A stretch of 64,000 nt of DNA from Arthrobacter sp. AK04. GTDB lineage: Bacteria > Actinomycetota > Actinomycetes > Actinomycetales > Micrococcaceae. Under the pieces are notes generated by a model. That model was not told where the DNA came from and searched no databases. It saw nothing but the letters and a program-made list of their open reading frames with translations. Shown here in pieces: positions 15,747-24,064 of this stretch (the first letter of the stretch is position 1; every line of letters begins with the position of its first letter). The stretch spans positions 1 through 64,000 of the forward strand of contig NZ_JAJOMC010000011.1 in assembly GCF_021129155.1 (NCBI RefSeq), written 5' to 3'. Made by a program: the position numbers and the translations under genes.

Positions 15747-17102
15747 GTGCCAGTAAACACAGGCATAGATACCGAGGAGATGCTTCCGCTCCCCGCGGGT
15801 GCCGTCCATGAGCCGTCCTCCTGGGGCGCGCGGCATGCGCATGACCCCACAGTGGTGCGCGACGACGACGGCACCTACTACATGTTCTCCACCGACGCCG
15901 TGGCGAACACGAGAGATATTCCTTCCGGGGTACATGTCCGTACGTCCGCCGACCTGGTGGGGTGGACGTACGTCGGAACCGCACTCGGCGAAGTACCGGA
16001 AGCGGCAGCGGCGTGGTCCGGCGCCCAGGGGTTGTGGGCGCCGGAGGTGGTCCGCTGGCCCACCGGGGAATGGCATATGTATTACTCGGCGTCCACCTTC
16101 GGGTCCAACACCTCCGCAATCGGCCTTGCCGTGGCGCCGTCTCCCAGCGGTCCGTGGGAGGACCGCGGCCTGGTGGTGGCAACCCGCAAGGGCGAACATT
16201 CCCAAAATGCCATAGATGCAGCGGTTGCCTTCGACGCCGGCGGTAACCCCTGGCTGACCTATGGCTCCTTCTTCTCCGGCATCTACATCCTTCCCCTGGA
16301 CCCCGGTTCGGGGCTGCCCAGGGTGGCAGGTGACCTGGGCTCCGTCATTGCCCGCCGTCCGCGGTCGGTGGAGGGGGCGGTGGAAGGCGCCTTCATTCTC
16401 CGCAGTCCGCAGGATGGCCGCTACATCCTGTTCACCTCCTATGATTCGCTGTTCACCACCTACAACGTGAGGGTGGCGGTAGCGGACCACATCACCGGCC
16501 CCTACCGGGATCTCCGGGGAATTGAAATGACCGACGTCGACGCGCCGCCCGCTGCCGTAGGCACCAAGGTGCTGGCCAGCTACCAGTTCGACGGCGGGAC
16601 GGCCTGGCTGGCGCCGGGCCATAATTCGGTCCTCACGCAGAAAGGACCGGACGGATCCGACGAGCACTTTGTGGTCCACCATGTCCGGTTTGCGGCCGAA
16701 CCCAGCCAGCATGTGGTCCAGGTGCGCCGGCTCTTCTTCACTGCGGCCGGCTGGCCCGTTATCTCACCCCAGCCGTTCGCCGGGCTCCGGAGCGAGGCTG
16801 TCCCCGCTCCTGCCGAGGTGGCCGGAACGTGGCAGGTCCTGCGCTTCGACCCCGAATCCACGGACATTGCCCCTGCTGTCCGGATGGACCTCAAGTGCGT
16901 TGAGCCACGCTCCGCGGAGTTCCGGGGGCATCCAATAGCTGTCCGGCTGCGTCCCGCGGGCCCCGCCGGCAAACCGGGCACAGAGATTGACGCCGTGGTC
17001 TTTGGCTCATGGGACTGGTCCCGCAACCGCCCGGCCCTTTCCTTCAGCGGCATCGACCAGCGCGGTGTGGCCTGGTCCGGAACCCGGGAGCCGCCGCTAT
17101 GA
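15747..17102 (+). CDS. Intracellular GH43 arabinanase/arabinosidase
   Basis: The 451-residue protein lacks a signal peptide, unlike the other two GH43 enzymes here. The five-bladed propeller shows base Asp in RHAHDPTVVR, LWAPEVVRWPTGEWHMYYSAS, modulator Asp in SQNAIDAAV, and acid Glu in VEGAFIL. A C-terminal domain (about 330-451) with beta-sandwich character resembles that of intracellular two-domain arabinanases. It likely trims imported arabino-oligosaccharides. It starts with GTG 3 bases after the permease stop and overlaps the DUF624 gene (ATGA), so the unit is tightly coupled. Confidence 0.85.
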   Translation: MPVNTGIDTEEMLPLPAGAVHEPSSWGARHAHDPTVVRDDDGTYYMFSTDAVANTRDIPSGVHVRTSADLVGWTYVGTALGEVPEAAAAWSGAQGLWAPEVVRWPTGEWHMYYSASTFGSNTSAIGLAVAPSPSGPWEDRGLVVATRKGEHSQNAIDAAVAFDAGGNPWLTYGSFFSGIYILPLDPGSGLPRVAGDLGSVIARRPRSVEGAVEGAFILRSPQDGRYILFTSYDSLFTTYNVRVAVADHITGPYRDLRGIEMTDVDAPPAAVGTKVLASYQFDGGTAWLAPGHNSVLTQKGPDGSDEHFVVHHVRFAAEPSQHVVQVRRLFFTAAGWPVISPQPFAGLRSEAVPAPAEVAGTWQVLRFDPESTDIAPAVRMDLKCVEPRSAEFRGHPIAVRLRPAGPAGKPGTEIDAVVFGSWDWSRNRPALSFSGIDQRGVAWSGTREPPL

Positions 17103-17749
17103 ATGATGCTCCTCTGGGGTGGGCGGGGCGGCTGATGGACTGGCTCCGCTTTTCCACCCGGCTGGTCCTGGTCAACGTGCTCTTCGTGGCCGGAGCCCTG
17201 GCAGGGCTGGTGGTCCTGGGCCTCTTCCCTGCCGCCGTGGCAGCCACCACCGTCCTGGGCAGGCTGCGCTCCGGTTCCGCCGGGGACAGCCTGGTGCGGG
17301 ACTTCATCGCCGCCTACCGCTTCCAGTTCCGGCACGCCAACCTGGTGGGAGGCGCCTTCTGGATTGCCGGCGTCGTCCTTGTCCTGGACTTCGTATCTCT
17401 GCTGGGGCCTGCCGCGACAGCGATGCCGGCAACCGTACACGCCGTCCTCCTAGTGCTTTCCACGGTTGCCACAGGATTCACGCTGGCCGCTGCCGCCACC
17501 GCGGTGGGCCTGTGCAGCCGCTACCGGGATTCCGTGGCCAGGACATGGCGGACCGCGTTTATGCTTCCGCTCGTTTCACCTGCCATGAGCCTTTCCCTGC
17601 TGGCCACCTTGGCGGCCGCCGCCGTCGTCTTCTCCGGAATGACGGTGCTGGTGCCCCTCATCGGCGCCTCGGTCCCGCTGCTCATCTCCGGATGGCTGGT
17701 GGGCCACCGGCTCGCCCGGCTGGAAGCCGCAGGACCTTCCCCCGCCTAG
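17099..17749 (+). CDS. DUF624 (YesL-type) membrane protein
   Basis: The 216-residue protein has about five hydrophobic segments with the DUF624 opening (MDWLRFSTRLVLVNVLFVAG, then LFPAAVAATTVLGRLRSG). Members occur with carbohydrate ABC importers and glycosidases, as YesL does in pectin clusters. The function is unsettled; a role in folding or in regulating the importer has been suggested for the family. Here its ATG overlaps the GH43 stop, and it ends the first arabinan transcription unit 70 bases before the GH51 gene. Confidence 0.85.
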   Translation: MNDAPLGWAGRLMDWLRFSTRLVLVNVLFVAGALAGLVVLGLFPAAVAATTVLGRLRSGSAGDSLVRDFIAAYRFQFRHANLVGGAFWIAGVVLVLDFVSLLGPAATAMPATVHAVLLVLSTVATGFTLAAAATAVGLCSRYRDSVARTWRTAFMLPLVSPAMSLSLLATLAAAAVVFSGMTVLVPLIGASVPLLISGWLVGHRLARLEAAGPSPA

Positions 17750-17787
17750 CTACCCCGATGACCACTCCATTGAGACCCACCATCTTT

Positions 17788-17801
17788 TTACAACGTTAGA
17801 C
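17788..17801 (+). promoter_or_regulatory. Third arabinan LacI operator, TTACAACGTTAGAC
   Basis: The site shares TTACAACGTT with the operators at 12408-12421 and 29630-29643 but its right half is degenerate. It lies 19 bases before the GTG start of the GH51 gene, in a 70-base gap. This would allow independent regulation, or a roadblock, of the last two arabinan genes. Confidence 0.6.
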
Positions 17802-17819
17802 AGAACAGGAATACACACC

Positions 17820-19370
17820 GTGACCATCACTTCCGTCGCTACTGAACAGACCGACTTGGCTGTCGTGGCACCCACCGTCATCACCGTGGACCGCTCCGCC
17901 GTTGTGGCCCCCGTCAACCGCCGCATCTTCGGCTCCTTCGTGGAGCACCTGGGCCGCTGCGTCTATGACGGCATCTATGAACCCAGCCACCCCACAGCCA
18001 ATGAGGACGGCTTCCGCCTGGACGTCATCGAACTGGTCAAGGAGCTCGGCTCCAGTACCATCCGCTACCCCGGCGGCAACTTCGTCTCCGGCTACCGCTG
18101 GGAGGACGGCGTCGGGCCGCGGGAGCAGCGTCCCGTACGCCGGGACCTTGCGTGGCACTCGCTTGAATCCAACCAGGTCGGCCTGGACGAGTTCGCCCGC
18201 TGGTGCGAGCTCACCGGCTCCGAACTGATGATGGCCGTGAACCTGGGCACCCGGGGCATCGAGGCGGCCCTTGACCTGCTGGAGTACACCAACCACCCCT
18301 CCGGCACCGCACTCAGCGAGCAGCGCATCGCCAACGGCGCCAAGGATCCCTACAACATCCGCATGTGGTGCCTGGGGAACGAGATGGACGGTCCCTGGCA
18401 GATCGGCCACATGTCGGCAGAGGACTACGGAAAGCTCGCCGCCCGCACCGCCTCCGCCATGAAGACGGCGGACAAGAACCTGGAGCTGGTGGTCTGCGGC
18501 TCATCCGGATCCGCCATGCCCACGTTCGGCGAGTGGGAGCGCGTGGTGCTGGAACACAGCTACAACTACGTGGACTACATCTCCTGCCATGCCTACTACC
18601 AGGAGCGCAACGGCGACCTCGGCTCCTACCTGGCGTCCTCGCTGGACATGCAGTACTTCATCGAGACCGTGGTGGCCACCGCTGACCACGTCAAGCACAA
18701 GCTCAAGAGCAAAAAGACCATCCAGCTGTCCTTTGACGAATGGAACATCTGGTACCTGGACGAGCACCAGGCCTCCGACGAGGTCAACGAGGACTGGACG
18801 CACGCGCCGCGCCAGCTGGAGGACACCTACTCCGTGGCCGACGCCGTGGTGTTCGGCAACCTGCTCATGACACTCCTGAAGAACCACGACCGCGTTGCCG
18901 CCGCTTCCCTCGCCCAGCTGGTGAACGTGATCGCGCCCATCATGACCGAACCGGGCGGGGACACCTGGCGGCAGACCACGTTCTTCCCGTTCTCCGTCAC
19001 GTCGCGGCTCGCGAAGGGCGAGGTGCTCCGTCCCCGGATCGACGCCGGAACCTACACCACGGCGGTCTACGGCGAGGCGCCGCTGGTGGACGCGGTGGCA
19101 ACCGCCGACGCCGCCACCGGGGAATCTGCCCTCTTCCTGGTGAACCGCAGCCAGACCGAGGCGATCGATATCACCATCAACGTCTCCGAACTCAACGCAA
19201 AGGTGATCACCGAGGCCCTCACCCTCCACGACGAGGACGTCTACGCCAAGAACACCCTCCAGGACCAGGATCGGGTGGGTTTGAAGCAGCTCGACGGCGC
19301 CGTCCTGGAGGAGGGCACGCTCACCGTCACCCTGCCGCCGGTGTCCTGGTCCGCCGTCGCGCTTGGCTGA
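17820..19370 (+). CDS. abfA: Alpha-L-arabinofuranosidase, GH51
   Basis: The 516-residue protein has typical GH51 length. The (beta/alpha)8 barrel carries acid/base Glu188 in WCLGNEMDGPW and nucleophile Glu307 in LSFDEWNIWY. Further family motifs are IFGSFVEHLGRCVYDGIYEP and RYPGGNFVSGYRWEDGVGP. A C-terminal beta-sandwich follows (about 400-516). Without a signal peptide it acts in the cytosol, releasing L-arabinose from imported arabino-oligosaccharides. The GTG start gives MTITSVATEQ. A LacI operator lies 19 bases upstream, and the next gene overlaps or abuts it. Confidence 0.93.
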   Translation: MTITSVATEQTDLAVVAPTVITVDRSAVVAPVNRRIFGSFVEHLGRCVYDGIYEPSHPTANEDGFRLDVIELVKELGSSTIRYPGGNFVSGYRWEDGVGPREQRPVRRDLAWHSLESNQVGLDEFARWCELTGSELMMAVNLGTRGIEAALDLLEYTNHPSGTALSEQRIANGAKDPYNIRMWCLGNEMDGPWQIGHMSAEDYGKLAARTASAMKTADKNLELVVCGSSGSAMPTFGEWERVVLEHSYNYVDYISCHAYYQERNGDLGSYLASSLDMQYFIETVVATADHVKHKLKSKKTIQLSFDEWNIWYLDEHQASDEVNEDWTHAPRQLEDTYSVADAVVFGNLLMTLLKNHDRVAAASLAQLVNVIAPIMTEPGGDTWRQTTFFPFSVTSRLAKGEVLRPRIDAGTYTTAVYGEAPLVDAVATADAATGESALFLVNRSQTEAIDITINVSELNAKVITEALTLHDEDVYAKNTLQDQDRVGLKQLDGAVLEEGTLTVTLPPVSWSAVALG

Positions 19371-20421
19371 CGTGCCTGTCCAGGCGCAAGGCGACGCTGC
19401 AGGCCGCACTGCTGTTCCAACCTTGGTGGTGCGGCTGGCAGCGGTGCTGTCCGCCGTCGTCGTCCTTGTCCTGGCCGGCTGCGGCGCCCCGCCCGCCGCG
19501 GTACCGGAGGCAAGCGCCGCCGAACTGACCGGCGACTTCTTCACCCATGACCCCGCGCTCGTGACGGGGGAGGCCGGGAAGCCCTGGTTCATCTATTCCA
19601 CCGGCAACGGGCAGGTGGCGGATGGCAACATCCAGGTGCGCCGCTCAAGCGACGGGGTGCACTGGGAATATGCCGGCGAGGTCTGGCAGGAAAAGCCGGT
19701 GTGGCTGAACGAAGCGGTGCCGGGGGTGGACAACCTCTGGGCTCCCGAGCTGTATGAGCATGACGGGACCTGGTACCTGTACTACTCGGCGTCCACTTTC
19801 GGAAAGAGCCTCTCGGTGATCGCGCTGGCAACAAACACCACGCTCGATCCAGCCGACCCGGAGTACGAATGGGTGGACCGGGGGCAGGTCATCTCCTCCA
19901 AAGGGGAACGGTTCAACGCCATCGATCCCGGCATCGCGGAGGACGAACACGGCACGCCGTGGATGTCCTTCGGATCGTTTTGGACAGGCCTGCAGATCGT
20001 GGAACTCGCCTGGCCCACCGGCCTGCGCGCTGACGCCGCTGAACCGCTGGCCATCGCGGACCGGAAAGCGCCGCCCAACGCCATCGAAGCGCCCTACATC
20101 CTGCCGCATGGCGGGAAGTTCTACCTGTTCTTCTCCCGCGACTTCTGCTGCCAGGGCCTGGAGAGTACTTACAACATTGCCGTGGGCCGGGCTGACAGCA
20201 TCACCGGCCCGTACGTGGACGCCGGGGGCAAAGGACTGCTCGACGGCGGCGGCACCCCTCTGCTGGCTTCCGACGGCGGGCGGGTGGGACCGGGCGGACA
20301 GTCCGTTTCCGGTGACGTACTCGCCTTCCACTACTACGCGGAAGAACTCGACGGCGCCTTCCGGCTTGGCCTCGCCAAGCTGGAATGGAAGGACGGCTGG
20401 CCTGCCGTGCGGTGGGGCTGA
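19363..20421 (+). CDS. GH43 endo-arabinanase lipoprotein
   Basis: The protein has at most 352 residues and is a GH43 enzyme anchored outside the cell: h-region AAVLSAVVVLVLAGC gives a lipobox LAGC. Catalytic residues are Asp in FFTHDPALV, Asp in FNAIDPGI and Glu in NAIEAPYI, with LWAPELYEHDGTWYLYYSAS in the propeller. It is closely related to the catalytic half of the secreted enzyme at 10735-12231 but lacks the Ig-like domain. The start is uncertain: TTG 19363 overlaps the GH51 gene by 8 bases, GTG 19372 and GTG 19426 are alternatives, and none has a clear ribosome site. Confidence 0.85.
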   Translation: MADVPVQAQGDAAGRTAVPTLVVRLAAVLSAVVVLVLAGCGAPPAAVPEASAAELTGDFFTHDPALVTGEAGKPWFIYSTGNGQVADGNIQVRRSSDGVHWEYAGEVWQEKPVWLNEAVPGVDNLWAPELYEHDGTWYLYYSASTFGKSLSVIALATNTTLDPADPEYEWVDRGQVISSKGERFNAIDPGIAEDEHGTPWMSFGSFWTGLQIVELAWPTGLRADAAEPLAIADRKAPPNAIEAPYILPHGGKFYLFFSRDFCCQGLESTYNIAVGRADSITGPYVDAGGKGLLDGGGTPLLASDGGRVGPGGQSVSGDVLAFHYYAEELDGAFRLGLAKLEWKDGWPAVRWG

Positions 20422-20424
20422 CCC

Positions 20425-20491
20425 GCGAGTTTTTGTCCAGATACGAGGACTTCCGGGGCGGTTATCTCCCCGTATCTGGACGAAAACTCGC
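20425..20491. repeat. REP-like inverted repeat between convergent genes
   Basis: Left arm GCGAGTTTTTGTCCAGATACG minus its last base, at 20425-20445, pairs with the right arm at 20471-20491 (CGTATCTGGACGAAAACTCG plus C). There is one mismatch over 21 bases and a 25-base loop. It sits 4 bases after the GH43 stop and 13 bases before the end of the convergent GH55-like gene. It could act as a bidirectional terminator, but the arms are long and A/T-mixed, more like a dispersed palindromic element. Confidence 0.7.
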
Positions 20492-20503
20492 TAGGGTGCT
20501 TCG

Positions 20504-22480
20504 TTACGGGAAGCTGGGGACGTAGCTGGGGACCCCGACGGCGTCCGTTGACACCGGTGCGCCGGTGTCATTGATGACGTGGTCCAGCGTGCCGGCGCCC
20601 AGGTTGACCGTGAGCAGGCTGTGCAGCTTCACGCCTGGCGTTACGGGCACCTCAAAGCCCCGGGTGGCATGGATGGTGGGGTCCACGTTGTTGTAGACGT
20701 AGCTGCCGCCGCCCCAGAGTTCGTGGGTCTTGACGGAGTCTGCGATCTTGTAGCCCGCCCAGCCCAGGACCCCGTCGTGCTGCCAGGCGGCCTGGTTGGG
20801 CGCGTCGTAGGGCAGTTCATTCTGGAAGAAGACGGTCCTGCCGTTTTCGCCGTTCCAGATGACGTTGTACTCCTGGTAGTGCTCCACGAACAGGCCGGTG
20901 GCGGTGACATTGTCCCCGTTGATGATCACGCCGTTCCTGCCGGTATTGGTGGTCCAGCCCACCCCGTTGCCGTGGTCGGCGCGCCAGGCCCAGATGTGGT
21001 CCAGGAGGACGTTGTCGCTGTTGACCTCCAGGCTGACGGAGGCTTTGCCCACGTGCGGTCCGCCGATGCGGAAGAACACGTCATGGAGCGTGGTGGGGTT
21101 GGCGGGATCGGTGTGGACATCCGAGTTGGCGGACCCGCTGCCCTCGCCCTGCCGGGCCTTTCCGATCCGCATCAAAGCCGGTGAATTCACTTCACCGGCG
21201 TCGATGGTGACGGCGGCAATATCCACGCCGGGCACGTCCGCAACCGTCAGCGGGACGGCGCCGTTGACGGCGGTGAGGGTGGCAATGCCCAGCCCAAGGA
21301 CGATGGTGTTGGCCCTCTTGACCTCGATGCTCTCGTCAATGCCGTAAACCCCCGGGGTGAGCAGCAGGTTCTTGCCGCGTGCCAGCTGGGAGTTGATGGT
21401 CTTGGCGGAATCCGACGGGCTGGCCACATAGAAGTCAGACAGCGGCATGCTGCGGCCCGGCGTCGGGCCGTTTTCCCAGGTGGTCCCGGAGGAATCCATG
21501 CGGACTGCGGGAACGAACACGCTGTACTGGCCGGCGGCATCCAGCGTGAGGTAAGGCTTCTCGCGGCTGATCGGTGTATCCGCCAGGGTGGTGTACGGCG
21601 GGTTGGGGAAGGACTGCGCCGGGGCACCGTCCACTCCGGAGAAGACCTGGTTCCAGACCCCGTTGGACCAGTTGCCAATGCTGCTGTCGCGCACGAAGTA
21701 CTGCTGCTGCGAGCCGTTGATGACGTCGCCGGTCTTCGAATCGGAGATGAAGCCGCCGCTGGCGTACTGCGGGCCCGCGGTGCAGTAGTCCATGAGGGAG
21801 AGGTTGCCGCCCGTGATGTTGATCCGCCGCATGGGCGATGCCTGCGAGGCCGCCCAGAAATTGGCGGAGCTGCGGCAGCCCTCAAGGCCGGTGACGTTGA
21901 TGGTGAGGTTGGACAGGGACCGCCAGAAGTTGTTCAAGGCGATGCAGTTATCCGCGGTGAGGCACCGGTTGTAGACGTCCACGTGCCCGTTAATGGTGAC
22001 ATCTGTGGGGGAAGCGCCCAGCCCCGCGACCTCGGTGGAGTAGCCCACCTGGACAATGAGCGGCTCCTCGGCGCTGCCGTAGGTGCCCGGTTTGAACAGC
22101 AGTGAGTAGCGTTTGGATCCCATCTCATCGTCCACCTGTTCGGCGGCGATGGAATCAACCGTGGCCTGGATTTCAGCCACCGGCATGCTGGGATCGAAGA
22201 TCCGGACGTTGGGCCCAAAATCCGGTTCCGCGCCCTGGGGAAGTGCCGGGGGAGCCGCCGGTGCAGGAGCGTGGGGTGCCGGTGCCTGGGGTGCAGGTGC
22301 TTGCGGTGCAGCCGGCGGGGCGGCCCCGGCAGCGGTGGCCATGCCTGCGCCACTGCCGATCAGGCCGACCAGGAGGGCAACGGCACCGGCAACATGCCGG
22401 CCCCGGCCCTGCGTGCGCCGCAGCGGCGGGTCCTGCGGCTTGCCGGAACGCGGCGGATGGGGGAGATGGGCTAGCGGCAT
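20504..22480 (-). CDS. Secreted beta-helix glycosidase, GH55-like exo-beta-1,3-glucanase
   Basis: The protein has about 658 residues from the ATG at 22480; an upstream frame reaches 22654, but it runs through three operators, so the shorter start is preferred. The signal peptide has a basic n-region and h-region VAGAVALLVGLIGSGAG, followed by a Pro/Ala-rich linker. The rest, about 570 residues, reads as two right-handed beta-helix domains with NITGGNLSLMD-type rungs. WNGENGRTVFFQNELPYD carries Glu residues that could be catalytic. Size and layout match bacterial GH55 laminarinases, often misnamed adenylyl cyclase. Its operators are shared with the CebEFG-GH1 operon, supporting a beta-glucan substrate. 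The family call is from memory of motifs. Confidence 0.7.
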   Translation of the reverse strand: MPLAHLPHPPRSGKPQDPPLRRTQGRGRHVAGAVALLVGLIGSGAGMATAAGAAPPAAPQAPAPQAPAPHAPAPAAPPALPQGAEPDFGPNVRIFDPSMPVAEIQATVDSIAAEQVDDEMGSKRYSLLFKPGTYGSAEEPLIVQVGYSTEVAGLGASPTDVTINGHVDVYNRCLTADNCIALNNFWRSLSNLTINVTGLEGCRSSANFWAASQASPMRRINITGGNLSLMDYCTAGPQYASGGFISDSKTGDVINGSQQQYFVRDSSIGNWSNGVWNQVFSGVDGAPAQSFPNPPYTTLADTPISREKPYLTLDAAGQYSVFVPAVRMDSSGTTWENGPTPGRSMPLSDFYVASPSDSAKTINSQLARGKNLLLTPGVYGIDESIEVKRANTIVLGLGIATLTAVNGAVPLTVADVPGVDIAAVTIDAGEVNSPALMRIGKARQGEGSGSANSDVHTDPANPTTLHDVFFRIGGPHVGKASVSLEVNSDNVLLDHIWAWRADHGNGVGWTTNTGRNGVIINGDNVTATGLFVEHYQEYNVIWNGENGRTVFFQNELPYDAPNQAAWQHDGVLGWAGYKIADSVKTHELWGGGSYVYNNVDPTIHATRGFEVPVTPGVKLHSLLTVNLGAGTLDHVINDTGAPVSTDAVGVPSYVPSFP

Positions 22481-22545
22481 TGCTGGTCCTGTTCGTTGGT
22501 GGGATTCGTCGAGGCTGAGGGCCCGCAGCTCGATTGGTGCGGCCG

Positions 22546-22672
22546 TGGGAGCGCTCTCGTCGGGGAAGCGTAACACCGCCAAGTGGCGCGGACAAGGATG
22601 GCGTGGAAGCGCTCCTACCACTTCTTGACAAGAAGCTGTGAGGTGGGACACCATGTGGTGAGAGCGCTCCCA
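22546..22672. promoter_or_regulatory. Three CebR-type operators
   Basis: TGGGAGCGCTCTCG (22546-22559), TGGAAGCGCTCCTA (22604-22617) and TGAGAGCGCTCCCA (22659-22672) are each one or two changes from TGGGAGCGCTCCCA, the operator of CebR in Streptomyces and CelR in Thermobifida. They lie in the divergent region between the GH55-like gene and the importer operon, at about 45-58 base intervals centre to centre. Looping or cooperative repression of both directions is likely. Confidence 0.85.
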
Positions 22673-22769
22673 CCCAAGGTCACCGCCCAGGCCCGCCGCT
22701 CACCACTTCTCCGCCTTCAGCCGTCCACGCGGACCGGCAAGGCATTTTTCTGACGAAGGAGTCTTCCCC

Positions 22770-24062
22770 GTGAAAAACCCAACCAAGTTCACCGTGCTGT
22801 CCGCCGCGGCCGCCTGCCTGGCGTTGTCGCTGACGGCCTGCGGATCAGCAGCGCCGGAGAAGGGCGGCGTCAACGACGCCACCGGCTCAGATCCCGTCAC
22901 GCTCACGGTGGGCACCTTCAATGAGTTCGGCTATGAGGAGCTTTTTGAAGAGTACGAAACGCTGAATCCGAACGTGACCATTGAGCACAAGAAGGCGGCC
23001 ACCACCAACGAAGCACGGGACAACCTCACCACGCGCCTGGCAGCCGGTTCCGGCTTGTCCGATATTGAGGCCGTTGAGGTGGACTGGCTGCCGGAACTCC
23101 TGCAGTATCCGGACCGCTTTGCCGATCTGGCCGACCCCGCCGTGGAAGGACGCTGGCTGGACTGGAAGGCCGAGGCCGCCACCACTGCCGACGGCAAGCT
23201 CCTTGGCTACGGGACGGACTCCGGCCCCGAGGCCGTCTGCTACAACGCCGAGCTGCTCAAGAAGGCCGGCATGCCCAGCGAACGCGGGGAAGTTGCCAAG
23301 ATGCTGGGGACCACCTGGGACAGCTACTTCGAAGCCGGCAAGGCCTACAAGGCCGCCAACCCTGATTCCGCCTGGTTCGACTCAGCGGGGGCAATCTACC
23401 AGGGCATGAGCAACCAGCTTGAGAAGGTTTACGAGGAGGAGGACGGCACCGTCATCGCCACGGAGAACCAGAAGGTCAAGGACACCTACAACCAGGTCCT
23501 GAAGGCCTCCACCGAGGACGGGCTGTCTGCCCACCTCAGCCAGTGGAGCGACGACTGGGCCTCCGGATTCCAGACCGGCGCCTTCGCAACAACCCTCTGC
23601 CCGGGCTGGATGCTGGGGGTTATCGAGGGCAACGCGGCCGGGGTGACCGGCTGGGATGTGGCCAACGTCTTCCCCGGTGGCGGCGGAAACTGGGGCGGGT
23701 CGTACCTGACGGTCCCCACCCAGGGCGAACACCAGGCCGAAGCCAAGAAGCTGGCAGGCTGGCTGACCGCCCCTGAGCAGCAGATCAAGGCTTTCACCGC
23801 CAAGGGCACCTTCCCCAGCCAGAAGGAGGCGCTGGAAAGCAGCGAACTGCTGGGCCAGACGAATGAGTTCTTCAACGGCGCGCCCACCGGCCAGATCTTC
23901 GCCGAGCGCGCCAAGGCCGTTGACGTCACGCCCTTCAAGGGCACCAAGTACTTCGCCATCAACGACGCCATGCAGCAGGCCCTCACCCGCGTGGACGTTG
24001 ACAAGTCGGACGACGCCGCCTCCTCCTGGGAGAAGTTCGTCACCGCAGTGAAGTCCCTCTAG
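22770..24062 (+). CDS. cebE: CebE-type oligosaccharide-binding lipoprotein
   Basis: The 430-residue protein starts with GTG after GAAGGAG. The signal peptide ends in lipobox LTAC (lipidated Cys about residue 24). The mature protein looks like CebE, the cellobiose/cellotriose-binding protein of Streptomyces: GTFNEFGYEELFEEYETLNP, EAVEVDWLPELLQYPDRF and GGGGNWGGSYLTVP. The order binding protein, two permeases, GH1 enzyme and LacI regulator copies the cebEFG-bglC-cebR locus. The neighbouring secreted GH55-like enzyme raises the possibility that laminaribiose or other beta-1,3-gluco-oligosaccharides are bound instead of, or beside, cellobiose. Confidence 0.85.
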   Translation: MKNPTKFTVLSAAAACLALSLTACGSAAPEKGGVNDATGSDPVTLTVGTFNEFGYEELFEEYETLNPNVTIEHKKAATTNEARDNLTTRLAAGSGLSDIEAVEVDWLPELLQYPDRFADLADPAVEGRWLDWKAEAATTADGKLLGYGTDSGPEAVCYNAELLKKAGMPSERGEVAKMLGTTWDSYFEAGKAYKAANPDSAWFDSAGAIYQGMSNQLEKVYEEEDGTVIATENQKVKDTYNQVLKASTEDGLSAHLSQWSDDWASGFQTGAFATTLCPGWMLGVIEGNAAGVTGWDVANVFPGGGGNWGGSYLTVPTQGEHQAEAKKLAGWLTAPEQQIKAFTAKGTFPSQKEALESSELLGQTNEFFNGAPTGQIFAERAKAVDVTPFKGTKYFAINDAMQQALTRVDVDKSDDAASSWEKFVTAVKSL

Positions 24063-24064
24063 GC

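Noticed and set aside
14454..16712. 752-codon open frame opposite the permease and GH43 genes
   Set aside because: It spans three real genes on the other strand and has no domain; its composition is that of an antisense frame.
22481..22654. N-terminal extension of the GH55-like gene to 22654
   Set aside because: It would place three LacI operators inside or at the edge of coding DNA and a signal peptide 85 residues into the protein. The ATG at 22480 is preferred.
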